Assembly (NCBI RefSeq): GCF_014873755.1
Contig: NZ_JADBEG010000001.1
Location: 3,908,501 to 3,972,500, forward strand
Source of the DNA: Amycolatopsis lexingtonensis
Lineage (GTDB): Bacteria > Actinomycetota > Actinomycetes > Mycobacteriales > Pseudonocardiaceae
Direction of reading: 5' to 3'
Length of the DNA stretch: 64,000 bases
Below, piece by piece: positions 27,701 to 34,662 of the stretch (within the stretch, counting starts at the first letter, position 1; each line of letters opens with the position of its first letter). Both the position numbers and the translations under genes were made by a program. The notes under the pieces were generated by a model. That model did not search any database, had not been told where the DNA came from, and worked only from the letters and a program-made list of their open reading frames with translations.

Positions 27701-28356
27701 CGCCCGTGCGGCTTCACCTCGTCGGCGAGGAACGCGCGGTACTCCGCGAAGGCCGGGCGCACGACGTCGGCGAGCAGTTCCTCCCGCCGCCGCTCGAACT
27801 CCTCGTCCGGCGCCGGCTGGCGGCGCAACGGGTCGGTGGCCGGGTCGGCGAGGTAGCGGTCGAGGTGCGCGATCGCGGCGTCGACCAGGTGGGCCACCGG
27901 GACCAGGCCGTCGGCGATGCCCTCGGCGTGCCGCCGGGCGGACTGGCGGAGGAACTCCGGGATGGCGGCGAGCCGCCCGAGCTGCGCCTCCGCGGCCTCG
28001 CCCGCCGTCACGGTCGTCATCGGCAGGGCCAGCAGCAGGCCGGCCGCGGGGCCGATCGAGAGGTCGGTGACGGTGAACTCGGCCATCCGGCTGTCGGCCG
28101 ACGCGATGCGGTTCTCGGCCGTGGTGATCAGCACCTCGCGGGTGACCCGGTCCTCGGCCGAGAGGCCCTCGGCGGCGATCGCGCGGGCGCGCTCCAGGAA
28201 CTCCGCCAGCCGGGCGCGGAACGCCCGCTCGGCCTCGGCGGACTGGTCCGGCAGACCGGGTTCCGCCGGGCGGATGCCCATCAGCGCGGGCGTCAGCGGA
28301 TCGGCGGCGAACAGCGCTTCGACGAACTCGTCGGCGAGTTCGGTGACCGCGGTCAT
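21736..28356 (-). CDS. Giant protein of four tandem DUF885 metallopeptidase-like domains
   Basis: A single uninterrupted frame of 2206 residues containing four diverged copies of a roughly 550-residue DUF885 domain: about 1-553, 554-1105, 1106-1655 and 1656-2206. Each copy keeps the putative zinc motif HEAVPGHHFQ, at H381, H933, H1483 and H2031, spaced 552, 550 and 548 residues. About 30 residues later each keeps EGWGLY(S/A)ER, where the glutamate would be the third ligand. Each also has RLVVDTGLHALGWS (M for L in the fourth), and copies 2-4 resemble each other more than copy 1. Junctions have no linker: a C-terminal helix VVxxWVAG runs into the next LADELV. DUF885 proteins are normally a single domain and are thought to be metallopeptidases of unproven substrate. 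No signal peptide or membrane segment is seen, so it is cytoplasmic. The gene is coupled to fahA by a 4-bp overlap. Confidence 0.92.
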   Translation of the reverse strand: MTAVTELADEFVEALFAADPLTPALMGIRPAEPGLPDQSAEAERAFRARLAEFLERARAIAAEGLSAEDRVTREVLITTAENRIASADSRMAEFTVTDLSIGPAAGLLLALPMTTVTAGEAAEAQLGRLAAIPEFLRQSARRHAEGIADGLVPVAHLVDAAIAHLDRYLADPATDPLRRQPAPDEEFERRREELLADVVRPAFAEYRAFLADEVKPHGRPEDRPGLSWLPGGDEMYARLARMHTTTRHTPEELHRIGLDVIDSLAAEYRELGQKVFGTDDLAEIFERLRTDPALRWASADDLLDTARTAVARAAAEAPKWFGRIPEQECTVEAVPAEVAPGAPAAYYLRPAADGSRPGIYFANTHQATERLRHMAETTAFHEAVPGHHFQLSIAQGLTELPLLRRIGGFTAYLEGWGLYSERLAGEMGLYSDDIARLGMLAGDSLRAGRLVVDTGLHALGWSRQQAVDYLLEHTPEARAEIESEVDRYIAWPGQALAYMVGRLEIQRNRARAEERLGSRFDVRAFHDLVLAGGPLPLSVLAAVVDEWVAGHGDTVDGLAGELVELTFEQDPLTPSVLGLPGGHDRLADQTRAAKERFRAAYTGLAARARALPEAGLSPEEAVTREVVIAAAEVEADRLGARTADMAVSDGLTAPALELLMYLPYYKLDDEKKARGYLARLAAVETFLATLTERQRESLAEGLLPPAYLARVGAEYIDRYLAAPDRDPLKVGTTAAVENFEADRDRLLAEVVRPAYARYRDFLRAEVEPVGRPDTAPGISHVPGGAERYAALIRAETTTERTAQELHETGLALIEKLGAEYRELGAKVFGTTELAEIFERLRTDPALRWRDGEELLSAARDAIARAEAVAPRWFSHLPAEKCEVAPVPEADAASGTIAYYLPPALDGTRPGTYYANTHEADKRPRFTSEAIAFHEAVPGHHFQLSLAQELRDLPLLRRIGMFNAYAEGWGLYAERLADEMGLYSDDVSRFGMLTQDSMRAGRLVVDTGLHALGWSRQQAIDFLVEHTPMARLEIEAEIDRYVAWPAQALGYMVGRLEIQRLRAEAEAALGERFDIRGFHEVVLGHGMLPLSALAKVVTDWVAGQGDTPDRLADDLVALNFERQPLYPSVFGLPGEHDKLPDPGAEDRFRAAYAAIAARAEALDPTGLPAAERVTREVVLSQARTEIDEIDSRRGDIAVSDGLGAPALQLLLYLPQTVLDDERKVRGYLSRLAGVGDYLDAVITRQRAAVAEGLVPPEFLVRTGIGYVERYLAAPESDPLRVTPPYALEGFEAERDRLLAEVVHPAYERYRAFLADEVAPVARPETSPGIGDLPGGPERYAALIRAETTTDRTAQDLHETGLALIERLAEEYRELGAKLFGTTDLAEIFDRIRTDPALRWRDGEELLAGARAAITRAEAVAPQWFSRVPAQQCAVAPVPEAEAASGTIAYYLQPSLDGTRPGVYYANTHEADKRPRFTSEAVAFHEAVPGHHFQLCLAQGLTGLPLLRRIAHVNAYAEGWGLYAERLADEMGLYSDDVSRLGMLTQDSMRAGRLVVDTGLHALGWSRQQAVDYLVEHTPMARLEIEAEIDRYAANPGQALGYMVGRLEIQRLRAEAEAALGDRFDIREFHDVVLGSGTLPLPVLAGVVAEWVAGQADTPDRLADECLDLMFEAQPLIPSLYGLPGAHDKLADQTAEAAGRYRAGLAGIIARAEALDATALAPAERVTRDVVIWQARTEIDLLDSGRADIAVSDGLAAPALMLLVELPQTVLDDEVKARGYLSRLAAVGTYLDQLIERQRAALAEGLTPPEFLARIGIGYVERYLGAPDDDPLKVPVHGLEAERDRLLAEVVRPAYARYRDFLAGEVVPVARPETSPGLGDLPGGAERYAALIRAETTTERTAQELHDTGLAIIERLAGEYRELGAKVFGTTELAEIFERIRTDPALRWRDGEELLEAARRTIARAEAVAPQWFLRVPEQRCEVAPVPPAEAASGSIAYYIDPSLDGSRPGTYYANTNEAEQRQRTLSESVAFHEAVPGHHFQLTLAQQLTGVPLLRRICMFNAYVEGWGLYAERLADEMGLYSDDVSRFGLLTQDSMRAGRLVVDTGMHALGWSRQRAVDFLRDNTPMAPIEIEAEIDRYAGHPAQALSYMVGRLEIERLRAEAEQTLGDRFDIREFHDTVLGSGTLPLSVLATVVADWVAARAGEPS

Positions 28357-28490
28357 GGGCAGGACCCCCAGCTTCGTTCGGTGTCTCGCCGGTGACCCTA
28401 ACGGAGATCACCGACAGAAACGGTGTGCGTTTCGCCGGGGGCGGACAGCCTTCGGCACGGCCGGACGGGCGAAGCGGTAGCGTTCCGGGA

Positions 28491-29525
28491 GTGGCCGTGA
28501 CCGATCCCGTGGATACCCGCCTGCTCGCCGCGCTCGCCGAACTCGGCAAGACCGCGGTGCACGAGCTCGCGGCCAAGGTCGGCATGGATCCCCGCGAGGT
28601 CGCCTACCGGCTGGTCGCCCTGTCCGGCAGCGGGCTCCCGCTGCTCGTCGGCGTCGAAAGCGACCCGCAGGGGTTGCGCGCGGCCATCGCGGGCGCCCCG
28701 CCTTCGTGGGCGAACCGGCCGCCGCAGCAGTACCCGGCGCCGCCGCCTTCGCAGCCGGTTCCGCAGCAGCCGCCTGCGCCGGGGCCGGGGCCGGGGCCGG
28801 GGCCGTACAACGTGCAGGGCGCGCCTTCGGGGCCGTACAACGTCCAAGGCGCGCCATCCGGGCCGTACAACGTCCAAGGCGCGCCATCCGGGCCGTACAA
28901 CGTCCAAGGCGCGCCATCCGGGCCGTACAACGTCCAGGGCACGCCGTCCGGGCAGTACCCGGGGCCGCCGCCGCGCCCGCCGCAGCCACCGCGCCCGTTC
29001 ACGCCGCCGCCGGTGCCGCTGGACCCCGCCGTGAGCACCTGGGGCCTCCCCCAGACGGCGTCGTGGGCCCGCGGCGACGAACCGGTCAAGCCGGCCGGCA
29101 CGGGCAAGCGCGGCCGGCTCGGCGAGGTCATGGAGACCCAGGGCCTCGAGGGCGAGCAGCTGTCGGTGCAGCTCCTGGAGGTCCAGGACCCGGCGGACTA
29201 CCTGTTCAGCGCGGCCGGCTACCGCCTCGAGGACGGCGAACGCGCGGTGGTCGTGCACACCGAGATCACCAACCGCGGGTCGATCCCGTTCGCGTCGCTG
29301 CCGGACAACTACCTCGAGCTGCTGACCGCCGACGGGACGGCGATCGGCAAGGCGCCGGTGTCGCTGACCTCGCGGCCCCCGCACAAGATCGGCGTCAAAC
29401 CGGGCGAAACCCTCGGCGGGCACACGGTGTACGTGCTGCCGGACGCGACGCGTGTGGTGTCGGTCCGGTGGAGCCCGCGGCCGGAGCCGGACGAGCGCAC
29501 GCTGACCTGGTCGATCGAGGACTAG
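28491..29525 (+). CDS. Winged-helix protein with proline-rich decapeptide repeats and beta-sandwich domain
   Basis: A 344-residue protein from GTG at 28491. The N-terminus (residues 5-60) looks like an AsnC/Lrp-type winged helix: DTRLLAALAELGKTAVHELA then KVGMDPREVAYRLVALSGSG. A proline-rich middle contains five decapeptides PYNVQGAPSG at residues 104-153. The C-terminal domain (about 215-344) resembles DUF4352-type immunoglobulin-like folds: SVQLLEVQDPADYLF, RAVVVHTEITNRGSIPF, LLTADGTAIGKAPVS. No membrane segment is visible. The combination occurs in Pseudonocardiaceae; role unknown. It is divergent from the DUF885 gene. Confidence 0.7.
   Translation: MAVTDPVDTRLLAALAELGKTAVHELAAKVGMDPREVAYRLVALSGSGLPLLVGVESDPQGLRAAIAGAPPSWANRPPQQYPAPPPSQPVPQQPPAPGPGPGPGPYNVQGAPSGPYNVQGAPSGPYNVQGAPSGPYNVQGAPSGPYNVQGTPSGQYPGPPPRPPQPPRPFTPPPVPLDPAVSTWGLPQTASWARGDEPVKPAGTGKRGRLGEVMETQGLEGEQLSVQLLEVQDPADYLFSAAGYRLEDGERAVVVHTEITNRGSIPFASLPDNYLELLTADGTAIGKAPVSLTSRPPHKIGVKPGETLGGHTVYVLPDATRVVSVRWSPRPEPDERTLTWSIED
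28800..28949 (+). repeat. 30-bp coding tandem repeat, five units
   Basis: Five head-to-tail 30-bp units beginning GGGCCGTACAACGT, each encoding PYNVQGAPSG or close to it. Units 2-4 are identical; units 1 and 5 carry a few substitutions. In-frame copy-number change would not disturb the reading frame, so it behaves as a minisatellite. Confidence 0.95.
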
Positions 29526-29545
29526 TAGCTCTCGTCCCGGGGGTC

Positions 29546-29742
29546 GTGAACGACCCGTTCATCACGGCCAACGTCGGGGCCCCGGAAAGTCACGCCGGTG
29601 CATGCGCCAGCGTCCTGAATGACTCATTCAGGTCTTCGGAAGTCCTGAATGAGTCATTCAAGACGCTGCTGCAACGCTGCGGGCTGCACCGACGCGACTT
29701 TGCCGGAGCCCTGTCGCCAGACGCCATGAACGACCCCTTCAT
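29546..29742. repeat. MITE-like palindromic element, copy 1
   Basis: A 197-bp intergenic block with nested inverted repeats. The inner pair of 24-bp arms (29609-29632 and 29643-29667) is built on TGAATGACTCATTCA. The outer ends carry GTGAACGACCCGTTCATCAC and ATGAACGACCCCTTCAT. Between inner and outer parts the left side has an AAAGTC segment that is inverted as GACTTTGCCGG on the right. The same arrangement recurs at 34333-34556. No coding capacity. Confidence 0.8.
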
Positions 29743-29756
29743 GCCATCCCCGGCCG

Positions 29757-30686
29757 CTAGTAGCTTTCGTCCCGCAGGATCTCGAGCGCCTTCGCCAGGT
29801 CGTCCGGGTACTCCGACTCGAACTCGACCCACCGGCCGTCCGCCGGGTGGGCGAAGGCCAGGGTCTTCGCGTGCAGCCACTGGCGGCTCAGGCCGAGGTG
29901 GCGGGCCAGGACCGGGTCGGCGCCGTACGTCAGGTCGCCGACACACGGGTGGCGCAGCGCCGAAAAGTGGACGCGGATCTGGTGCGTGCGCCCGGTTTCG
30001 AGCTTGATGTGCGCCAGCGACGCCGCCCGGAAGGCCTCGACCACTTCGTAGTGCGTCACGCTCGGGCGGCCGCCCTGGACCACCGCGAACTTGTAGTCGT
30101 GGCGCGGGTGGCGGTCGATCGGGGCGTCGATCGTGCCGCGCGTCGGGTCCGGGTGGCCCTGGACGATCGCGTGGTAGCCCTTGTCGACCGTGCGTTCCTT
30201 GAACGCGCGCTTCAGCACCGTGTACGCGTGCTCGCTCTTGGCCACCACCATCACGCCGGTGGTGCCCGCGTCGAGGCGGTGCACGACACCCTGGCGCTCG
30301 GCCGCGCCCGACGTCGCGATGCGCAGGCCGGCCGCGGCGAGGCCGCCGACCACCGTCGGGCCGGTCCAGCCCGGGCTCGGGTGCACGGCGACCCCGACCG
30401 GCTTGGAGATCACGACGATGTCGTCGTCGTCGTGGAGGATCTGCATGCCTTCGACCGGCGCCGCCACGACCTCGACCGGGTTCGCCGGCTCGGGCAGCGT
30501 GATCTCCAGGAGGCCGCCGCCGGAGAGCCGGTCGGACTTGCCCGCGGGACGGCCGTCGAGCAGCACGTCGCCACTCTCGGCCAGCTCCGCGACGACCGTG
30601 CGGGACAGGCCCAGCAGCTTGGCGAGGCCGGCGTCGACCCGCATCCCGTCGAGCCCGTCGGGCACCGGGAGCATCCGCGAGCTCAC
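29757..30686 (-). CDS. rluD: RluD-family 23S rRNA pseudouridine synthase
   Basis: A 309-residue RluA/RluD family enzyme. The N-terminal S4 RNA-binding domain contains [19 protein letters not shown]. The catalytic domain has the motif [17 protein letters not shown], whose Asp attacks uridine. The C-terminal motifs are [13 protein letters not shown] and [10 protein letters not shown]. It modifies large-subunit rRNA. The GTG at 30686 overlaps the lspA stop (GTGA), giving the common actinobacterial lspA-rluD pair. It ends next to the MITE-like copy 1. Confidence 0.9.
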   Translation of the reverse strand: MSSRMLPVPDGLDGMRVDAGLAKLLGLSRTVVAELAESGDVLLDGRPAGKSDRLSGGGLLEITLPEPANPVEVVAAPVEGMQILHDDDDIVVISKPVGVAVHPSPGWTGPTVVGGLAAAGLRIATSGAAERQGVVHRLDAGTTGVMVVAKSEHAYTVLKRAFKERTVDKGYHAIVQGHPDPTRGTIDAPIDRHPRHDYKFAVVQGGRPSVTHYEVVEAFRAASLAHIKLETGRTHQIRVHFSALRHPCVGDLTYGADPVLARHLGLSRQWLHAKTLAFAHPADGRWVEFESEYPDDLAKALEILRDESY

Positions 30687-31324
30687 GCCTGGTCCTCCTG
30701 CTGCTTCTTCTTGTCCTTGGTCGACGTGCCGTCGTAGTCCTTGCCCAGCAGGGACAGCAGCACGATGAGCGCGCCGCCGACGCAGATCGCCGAGTCGGCG
30801 ATGTTGAAGATCGCGAAGCCCTTGCCGTTGGGCGCGAACGCCGAGATGAAGTCGACGACGTGGCCCTGCAGCCCGCCGGGCGCGCGGAAGATGCGGTCGG
30901 TCAGGTTGCCGGTGGCGCCGGCGAGCACGAGCCCGAGGCCGATCGCCCAGCCGATCGAGCGCAGCCGCCGCGACAGCCAGATGATCGCGATGACGACGGC
31001 GAGCGCGACCAGCGCCAGCACCCACGTCATGCCGGTGGCCATCGAGAACGCGGCACCGGGGTTGCGGATCACCTGCAGGTAGATGAGGCCGCCGAGGATC
31101 TTGACCGGCTCCTTGCCCTCCAGGTTGGCGGCGACCAGGTTCTTCGTCACCAGGTCGATCGCCCAGAACACGACGGCGATCGCGAACACCCAGCCGACCC
31201 GCCGCTTCGGCAGCAGCGGTTTCGCCGGGACTTCGGGGTTCTCCGGGGCGTCGGCCGCCTGGTCGGGCACCGCCTCTTCGGGCGTGGCGGTGTCGGGTTC
31301 GGAACGGCTGGGCTCGGTGCTCAC
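30683..31324 (-). CDS. lspA: Lipoprotein signal peptidase
   Basis: A 213-residue signal peptidase II. An acidic cytosolic extension (residues 1-43) precedes four membrane helices. Conserved boxes are [29 protein letters not shown] and [12 protein letters not shown]; the two catalytic aspartates lie in the last two. A lysine-rich tail ends the protein. It cleaves prolipoproteins after diacylglyceryl modification, and is the target of globomycin. The GTG at 31324 is chosen as the first start before the conserved region; no good ribosome site discriminates it. Confidence 0.93.
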   Translation of the reverse strand: MSTEPSRSEPDTATPEEAVPDQAADAPENPEVPAKPLLPKRRVGWVFAIAVVFWAIDLVTKNLVAANLEGKEPVKILGGLIYLQVIRNPGAAFSMATGMTWVLALVALAVVIAIIWLSRRLRSIGWAIGLGLVLAGATGNLTDRIFRAPGGLQGHVVDFISAFAPNGKGFAIFNIADSAICVGGALIVLLSLLGKDYDGTSTKDKKKQQEDQA

Positions 31325-31347
31325 CGGTCCATTGTCCACGGCCCTGG

Positions 31348-31962
31348 TCAGGCGGTGTCGCGGCGGTGCCGCAGGAGCGCGGCGAAGGCGGCGGCGAGCA
31401 GGACGATCGCCCCGAGCAGGACGCCGACGAGGTCCGCCGAAAGCACGACGGCGAAGACCGCGAACAGGGCCGCGGTGACCAGGACGAGCACACTGCGTTC
31501 GTACGCGGCGAGCACCAGCAGGCCGAGCGTGGCCAGCAGCGGACCGCGCAGCCCGTCGCCTAGCCGGAACTGCCAGGACCCGACCAGATCGAGCAGCGGG
31601 ATGGCGAGCAGCGCGGCGATCGTGCCGAGGACGAACCACCCGGTGCGAGCGGGGCGCAGCGCGAGGGCGTACCAGACGGCGGTGCCGGCGAGGGCCACAC
31701 CGAGCGCGCCGAGCCACAGCGGCCCGGCGGGCAGGCCCGCGCCCGGCGCGTAGTAGTCGTCCTGGCTGAGCCACTGCAGCTGTGCGTAGCCCGTGCCGCC
31801 GACGCCCCCGGTGCCCAGCGATCGGCCGGGAGTCAGCAGCGCGCCGACGTTCACGGAGGCGCCGACCGGGCTCCGGCGTGACAACAGCTGCACGACCGCC
31901 AGGCCGAGCTGCGCGAATCCCAGCAGTGCCAGCGGAAACCAGTAGCGCGGCCCTCTCCCCAT
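31348..31962 (-). CDS. Conserved multi-pass membrane protein, function unknown
   Basis: A 204-residue hydrophobic protein. Membrane helices are visible near residues 8-27 ([19 protein letters not shown]), 82-103, 108-128, 140-160 and 164-196. The first periplasmic loop (28-80) is glycine-rich with [12 protein letters not shown] and QDDYYAPG. I recognise no family motif. It lies between lspA and the aminotransferase on the same strand with gaps of 23 and 16 bases, so it may be in one transcript. Confidence 0.65.
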   Translation of the reverse strand: MGRGPRYWFPLALLGFAQLGLAVVQLLSRRSPVGASVNVGALLTPGRSLGTGGVGGTGYAQLQWLSQDDYYAPGAGLPAGPLWLGALGVALAGTAVWYALALRPARTGWFVLGTIAALLAIPLLDLVGSWQFRLGDGLRGPLLATLGLLVLAAYERSVLVLVTAALFAVFAVVLSADLVGVLLGAIVLLAAAFAALLRHRRDTA

Positions 31963-31978
31963 CGGGCCAGGCTAGCGC

Positions 31979-33337
31979 TCAGCAGAACGGCGGGAGCTCG
32001 CGCGGGTCGCCGACCGGGGCCCAGCGGCCGTCCACCTTCGCGTACTCCCAGTCCGCCCCGCGCGCGACGATCCGGCGCAGCGCCAGCAGCACGCGGTCGA
32101 CGTGCTCTTCGGTGCTGCCCAGGCCGAGGCTGACGCGGATCGCCTGCTGCCCGTCGCCACCGGCGACGGCGATGAGGCGCTTGGCCGCGATGTGGGCGCA
32201 GAACGCGCCGTCGCGCACGCCGATGCCGTATTCGGCGGACAGCACCGCCGCGAGCCAGCCCGGGTCGAACCCGGCGACGGTGAAGCTGACCGTGCCGACG
32301 CGGTCGACCGGCGCGTCGAACAGCCGCAGCTCGGCGCAGCCCGGGATGCTCTCGAGGCCCTTGCGCAGCCGGGTGAGCAGGGCCTGCTCGTGCGCGACGA
32401 CGGCGTCCCAGTCGCGGGAGAGGGTCTCGCACGCGACGCCGAGCGCGTACACGCCGACGGTGTTGGGCGAACCGGCTTCGTGGCGCTCCGGCCCGTCGTT
32501 CCAGACGACGGCGTCTTCGGTGACGAGCTTGGTCGCCCCGCCGCCGGCGAGGTACGGGCGGGCGGCGCGCAGCCAGTCGGCGCGGCCGATCAGCGCGCCC
32601 GCGCCGAAGGGCGCGTACAGCTTGTGGCCGGAGATGGCGACGTAGTCGACGTCCAGCTCCCGGATCGAGATCCGGCGGTGCGGCGCGAGCTGCGCGGCAT
32701 CGAGGGCGATGCGAGCGCCGTGCTTCCGCGCCACGGCGGCGATTTCGGCGACCGGGAGCAGCTCACCGGTCACATTGGACGCTCCGGTGACGACCACGAG
32801 CCGGGGCCCCTGCGGGGAATCCGCGAGCGCTTCGTCCACAGCGGACACCGCGGCGAGGCGGGTACGCGGGGTCGGGATCCGCCGGACGTTCGGGCCCAGC
32901 CACGGAAGCAGCGCGGCGTGGTGCTCGGTGTCGAAGACGACGACGGTGGTGTGCCGCGGCAGGCTGCGCGCGAGCAGGTTGAAGGAATCGGTGGTGTTGC
33001 GCGTGAAGACGACGGTGTCGGTCCGGCGGGCGCCGACGAACCGGCGCAGGACGTCGCGGGTGCGCTCGTAGAGCTTGGTGGAGACCTGCGAGGCGAAGCC
33101 GGCGCCGCGGTGGACGCTGGCGTACCAGGGCAGGAACTCGTCGACCTTGGCACGGACCGCGTCGAGGCAAGGGGCACTCGCCGCGTGGTCGAGGTTGGCG
33201 TAGCCGACGGTGCCACCGGTGACGAGCGGAACCCGCAGCGCCGCGCCGGCGACCGTCGGGATGCCTTGCCGGACAACGGTTTCGACGGTCTTCGCGGGGT
33301 GAACGGTGACGCTGGTGCGGTCGATGGCGAGAGTCAT
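31979..33337 (-). CDS. Cysteine desulfurase-like class V aminotransferase under SAM-IV control
   Basis: A 452-residue PLP enzyme of the NifS/SufS/Csd type. The PLP lysine is in AISGHKLYAPFGAG and the aspartate in ARIALDAAQLAPH. The substrate arginine motif is ERHEAGSPN, and an active-site loop cysteine is present in RDGAFCAHIA. About 60 extra residues before the core and a tail GRWAPVGDPRELPP distinguish it from SufS. It should take sulfur from cysteine or act as a lyase or epimerase. The ATG at 33337 has GAGGAGG upstream. The SAM-IV riboswitch in its leader ties it to sulfur amino-acid metabolism. No iron-sulfur assembly genes are adjacent. Confidence 0.87.
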   Translation of the reverse strand: MTLAIDRTSVTVHPAKTVETVVRQGIPTVAGAALRVPLVTGGTVGYANLDHAASAPCLDAVRAKVDEFLPWYASVHRGAGFASQVSTKLYERTRDVLRRFVGARRTDTVVFTRNTTDSFNLLARSLPRHTTVVVFDTEHHAALLPWLGPNVRRIPTPRTRLAAVSAVDEALADSPQGPRLVVVTGASNVTGELLPVAEIAAVARKHGARIALDAAQLAPHRRISIRELDVDYVAISGHKLYAPFGAGALIGRADWLRAARPYLAGGGATKLVTEDAVVWNDGPERHEAGSPNTVGVYALGVACETLSRDWDAVVAHEQALLTRLRKGLESIPGCAELRLFDAPVDRVGTVSFTVAGFDPGWLAAVLSAEYGIGVRDGAFCAHIAAKRLIAVAGGDGQQAIRVSLGLGSTEEHVDRVLLALRRIVARGADWEYAKVDGRWAPVGDPRELPPFC

Positions 33338-33360
33338 CGGGTGCCTCCTCGGCGATCCGG

Positions 33361-33497
33361 GGGACCCCCGGCGAGGGGCCCGCGCTTGCCCGTCGCGGGA
33401 CGCGACCGGCCCGGTCTTCACCCGGGGCACCCCACCGCGGTAGGAGGGTTGCCGGCCAGCAAGCCGGGGCTTCGCGCTGGCACTCATGACCTGGCAC
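33361..33497 (-). promoter_or_regulatory. SAM-IV riboswitch
   Basis: Read on the minus strand from 33497, the leader contains GGTCATGAGTGCCAGCG, AAGCCCCGGCTTGCTGGCCG, GCAACCCTCCTACCGCGGTG, GGGTGCCCCGGGTGAAGACC and GGCAAGCGCGGG in that order. This matches what I know of the actinobacterial SAM-IV class, with the SAM-I-like core and the distinctive 3' pseudoknot element. It ends about 23 bases before the start of the desulfurase-like gene, close enough to act on the GAGGAGG ribosome site or on transcription. Confidence 0.9.
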
Positions 33498-33564
33498 AGA
33501 AGGTAACCGAGAACGCGCCGGGCGGCCAACCCCCGACTCACATTCTGAGACGCCGCTCACAGAA

Positions 33565-34215
33565 TCACGGTTTCGCGCGGAACCGCCCCGGCAGTTCGGT
33601 GACCGCGTTGTCCGCGAGGTGGGTCGCGGTGCCCTCGTACTGCCCGGCGCCCGCGGCGAACCGCCAGCCGCCGAGGGACTTGCCGTCGACCGGCTCGCCG
33701 TACGCCGTGGCGAGGGTGGTCGAGACGGCACCGAACGCGACGCCGTCCCAGTTCGCCGCCGGGGCGTCGGGGATGGTCCAGAGCGTGAAGTGCACGTGGG
33801 CGCCCGTGCTGGTGCCGCCGCACGGCAGCGCATTGCCGGTCGAGCCGAGTTCGGCGCCCGCCTCGACGTGCTCACCGTCGGTGACCTTGATGCCCTCCAT
33901 GTGGTAGTAGCCGGTGCGCCAGCCGCCCGCGTGGTCGATGGTCACCCAGTCACCGCCGGCGCAGTGCTGCAGGTGGACGGTGCCCGCGAGCGGCGCGCGC
34001 ACGGTGCGGTCGGCGGGGCTGAAGTCGATGGCGTTCTTGACGCCGGTGCTGCCGTCGTCGGAGTGGATGCCGGCGGAGTAGACCTGCTGGCCTGCTTTGA
34101 ACGGCAGGGTGAGGGTTGGGAAGGGGGCTATTTCGGCGGTTGCGGGCGGGGTGTTGAGCAGTCCGAGAGCGGCGGTGAGTGCGACAGCGATGGCCGTCTT
34201 GCGCAGTTTCGTCAC
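33565..34215 (-). CDS. Secreted M23 metalloendopeptidase (beta-lytic/LasA-like)
   Basis: A 216-residue exported protein. A Sec signal peptide covers residues 1-27, ending TPPATA. The peptidase domain has zinc ligands typical of the M23A group: H51 in YSAGIHSDD, D64 in KNAIDFSP, and H142 in GAHVHF, with H140 as catalytic base. The H-x12-D spacing matches LasA-type rather than the HxxxD of LytM. Cysteines near 85 and 132 may form a disulfide. It would cut peptidoglycan cross-bridges or proteins outside the cell. It starts at a GTG with AAAGGGG upstream, and that site is paired in the leader hairpin. Confidence 0.86.
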   Translation of the reverse strand: MTKLRKTAIAVALTAALGLLNTPPATAEIAPFPTLTLPFKAGQQVYSAGIHSDDGSTGVKNAIDFSPADRTVRAPLAGTVHLQHCAGGDWVTIDHAGGWRTGYYHMEGIKVTDGEHVEAGAELGSTGNALPCGGTSTGAHVHFTLWTIPDAPAANWDGVAFGAVSTTLATAYGEPVDGKSLGGWRFAAGAGQYEGTATHLADNAVTELPGRFRAKP

Positions 34216-34221
34216 TCTGAG

Positions 34222-34280
34222 TACCCCTTTGGCTAGCTACTCACCCGTTTGAATGAGCGCACGGTAAGCCAAAGGGAGTA
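34222..34280 (-). promoter_or_regulatory. Leader hairpin sequestering the M23 peptidase ribosome site
   Basis: On the minus strand the 5' arm TACTCCCTTTGGCT (34280-34267) pairs with the 3' arm AGCCAAAGGGGTA (34234-34222): ten Watson-Crick pairs plus a G-U. The 3' arm contains the ribosome site AAAGGGG, seven bases before the GTG at 34215. The 32-nt loop holds a smaller stem. It could therefore mask translation. Confidence 0.6.
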
Positions 34281-34332
34281 GAGATGGAAGATCGAGTGAG
34301 GTTTTTGTGAGGTGTGCGGCTCTGCCGATGAC

Positions 34333-34556
34333 GTGAACGACTCGTTCACCGCGTCCGGCGTCAGGGTCCCGGCAAAGTCGCGCGGCCAGGCCACTCCGCC
34401 GCCGGTAACCCGCTCACCCCACGTCTTGAATGACTCATTCAGGTCTTCGGAGGTCCTGAATGACTCATTCAAGACGCCGGCGCACCGCTGCGGACCGCAC
34501 CGACCCGACTTTGCCGGGACCCTGACCTCCGGCGTCATGAACGACTCGTTCATGAC
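34333..34556. repeat. MITE-like palindromic element, copy 2
   Basis: A 224-bp block. The ends are GTGAACGACTCGTTCAC (34333-34349) and GTCATGAACGACTCGTTCATGAC (34534-34556). Next inward, the left GTCAGGGTCCCGGCAAAGTCG is inverted on the right with full match over about 20 bases. The centre is two inverted 22-bp arms at 34422-34443 and 34454-34476 built on TGAATGACTCATTCA. The central 46 bp are almost identical to copy 1. No open frame of interest. Confidence 0.85.
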
Positions 34557-34662
34557 GTTCGTGGCGGACCGCGACGGGGCGAACTCCGGGGCGAACCGAG
34601 GCGCGCGGCTCCGCGACCGGCGAGGCGGCTCGCCCGTCAAAAGCGTCGCGACCGGGGTCAGG

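Noticed and set aside
21829..28395. A plus-strand frame of over 2100 codons opposite the DUF885 gene
   Set aside because: It is the mirror of GC-rich codon bias in the real gene, is arginine/valine-rich, has no motifs, and repeats with the same period as the DUF885 units.
28800..28949. Possible CRISPR array (five 30-bp repeats)
   Set aside because: Units are contiguous with no spacers and encode in-frame decapeptides.
29546..29742. Small coding frames inside the MITE-like block
   Set aside because: They exist only because of the palindromes, have no ribosome site, and are not shared in frame with copy 2.
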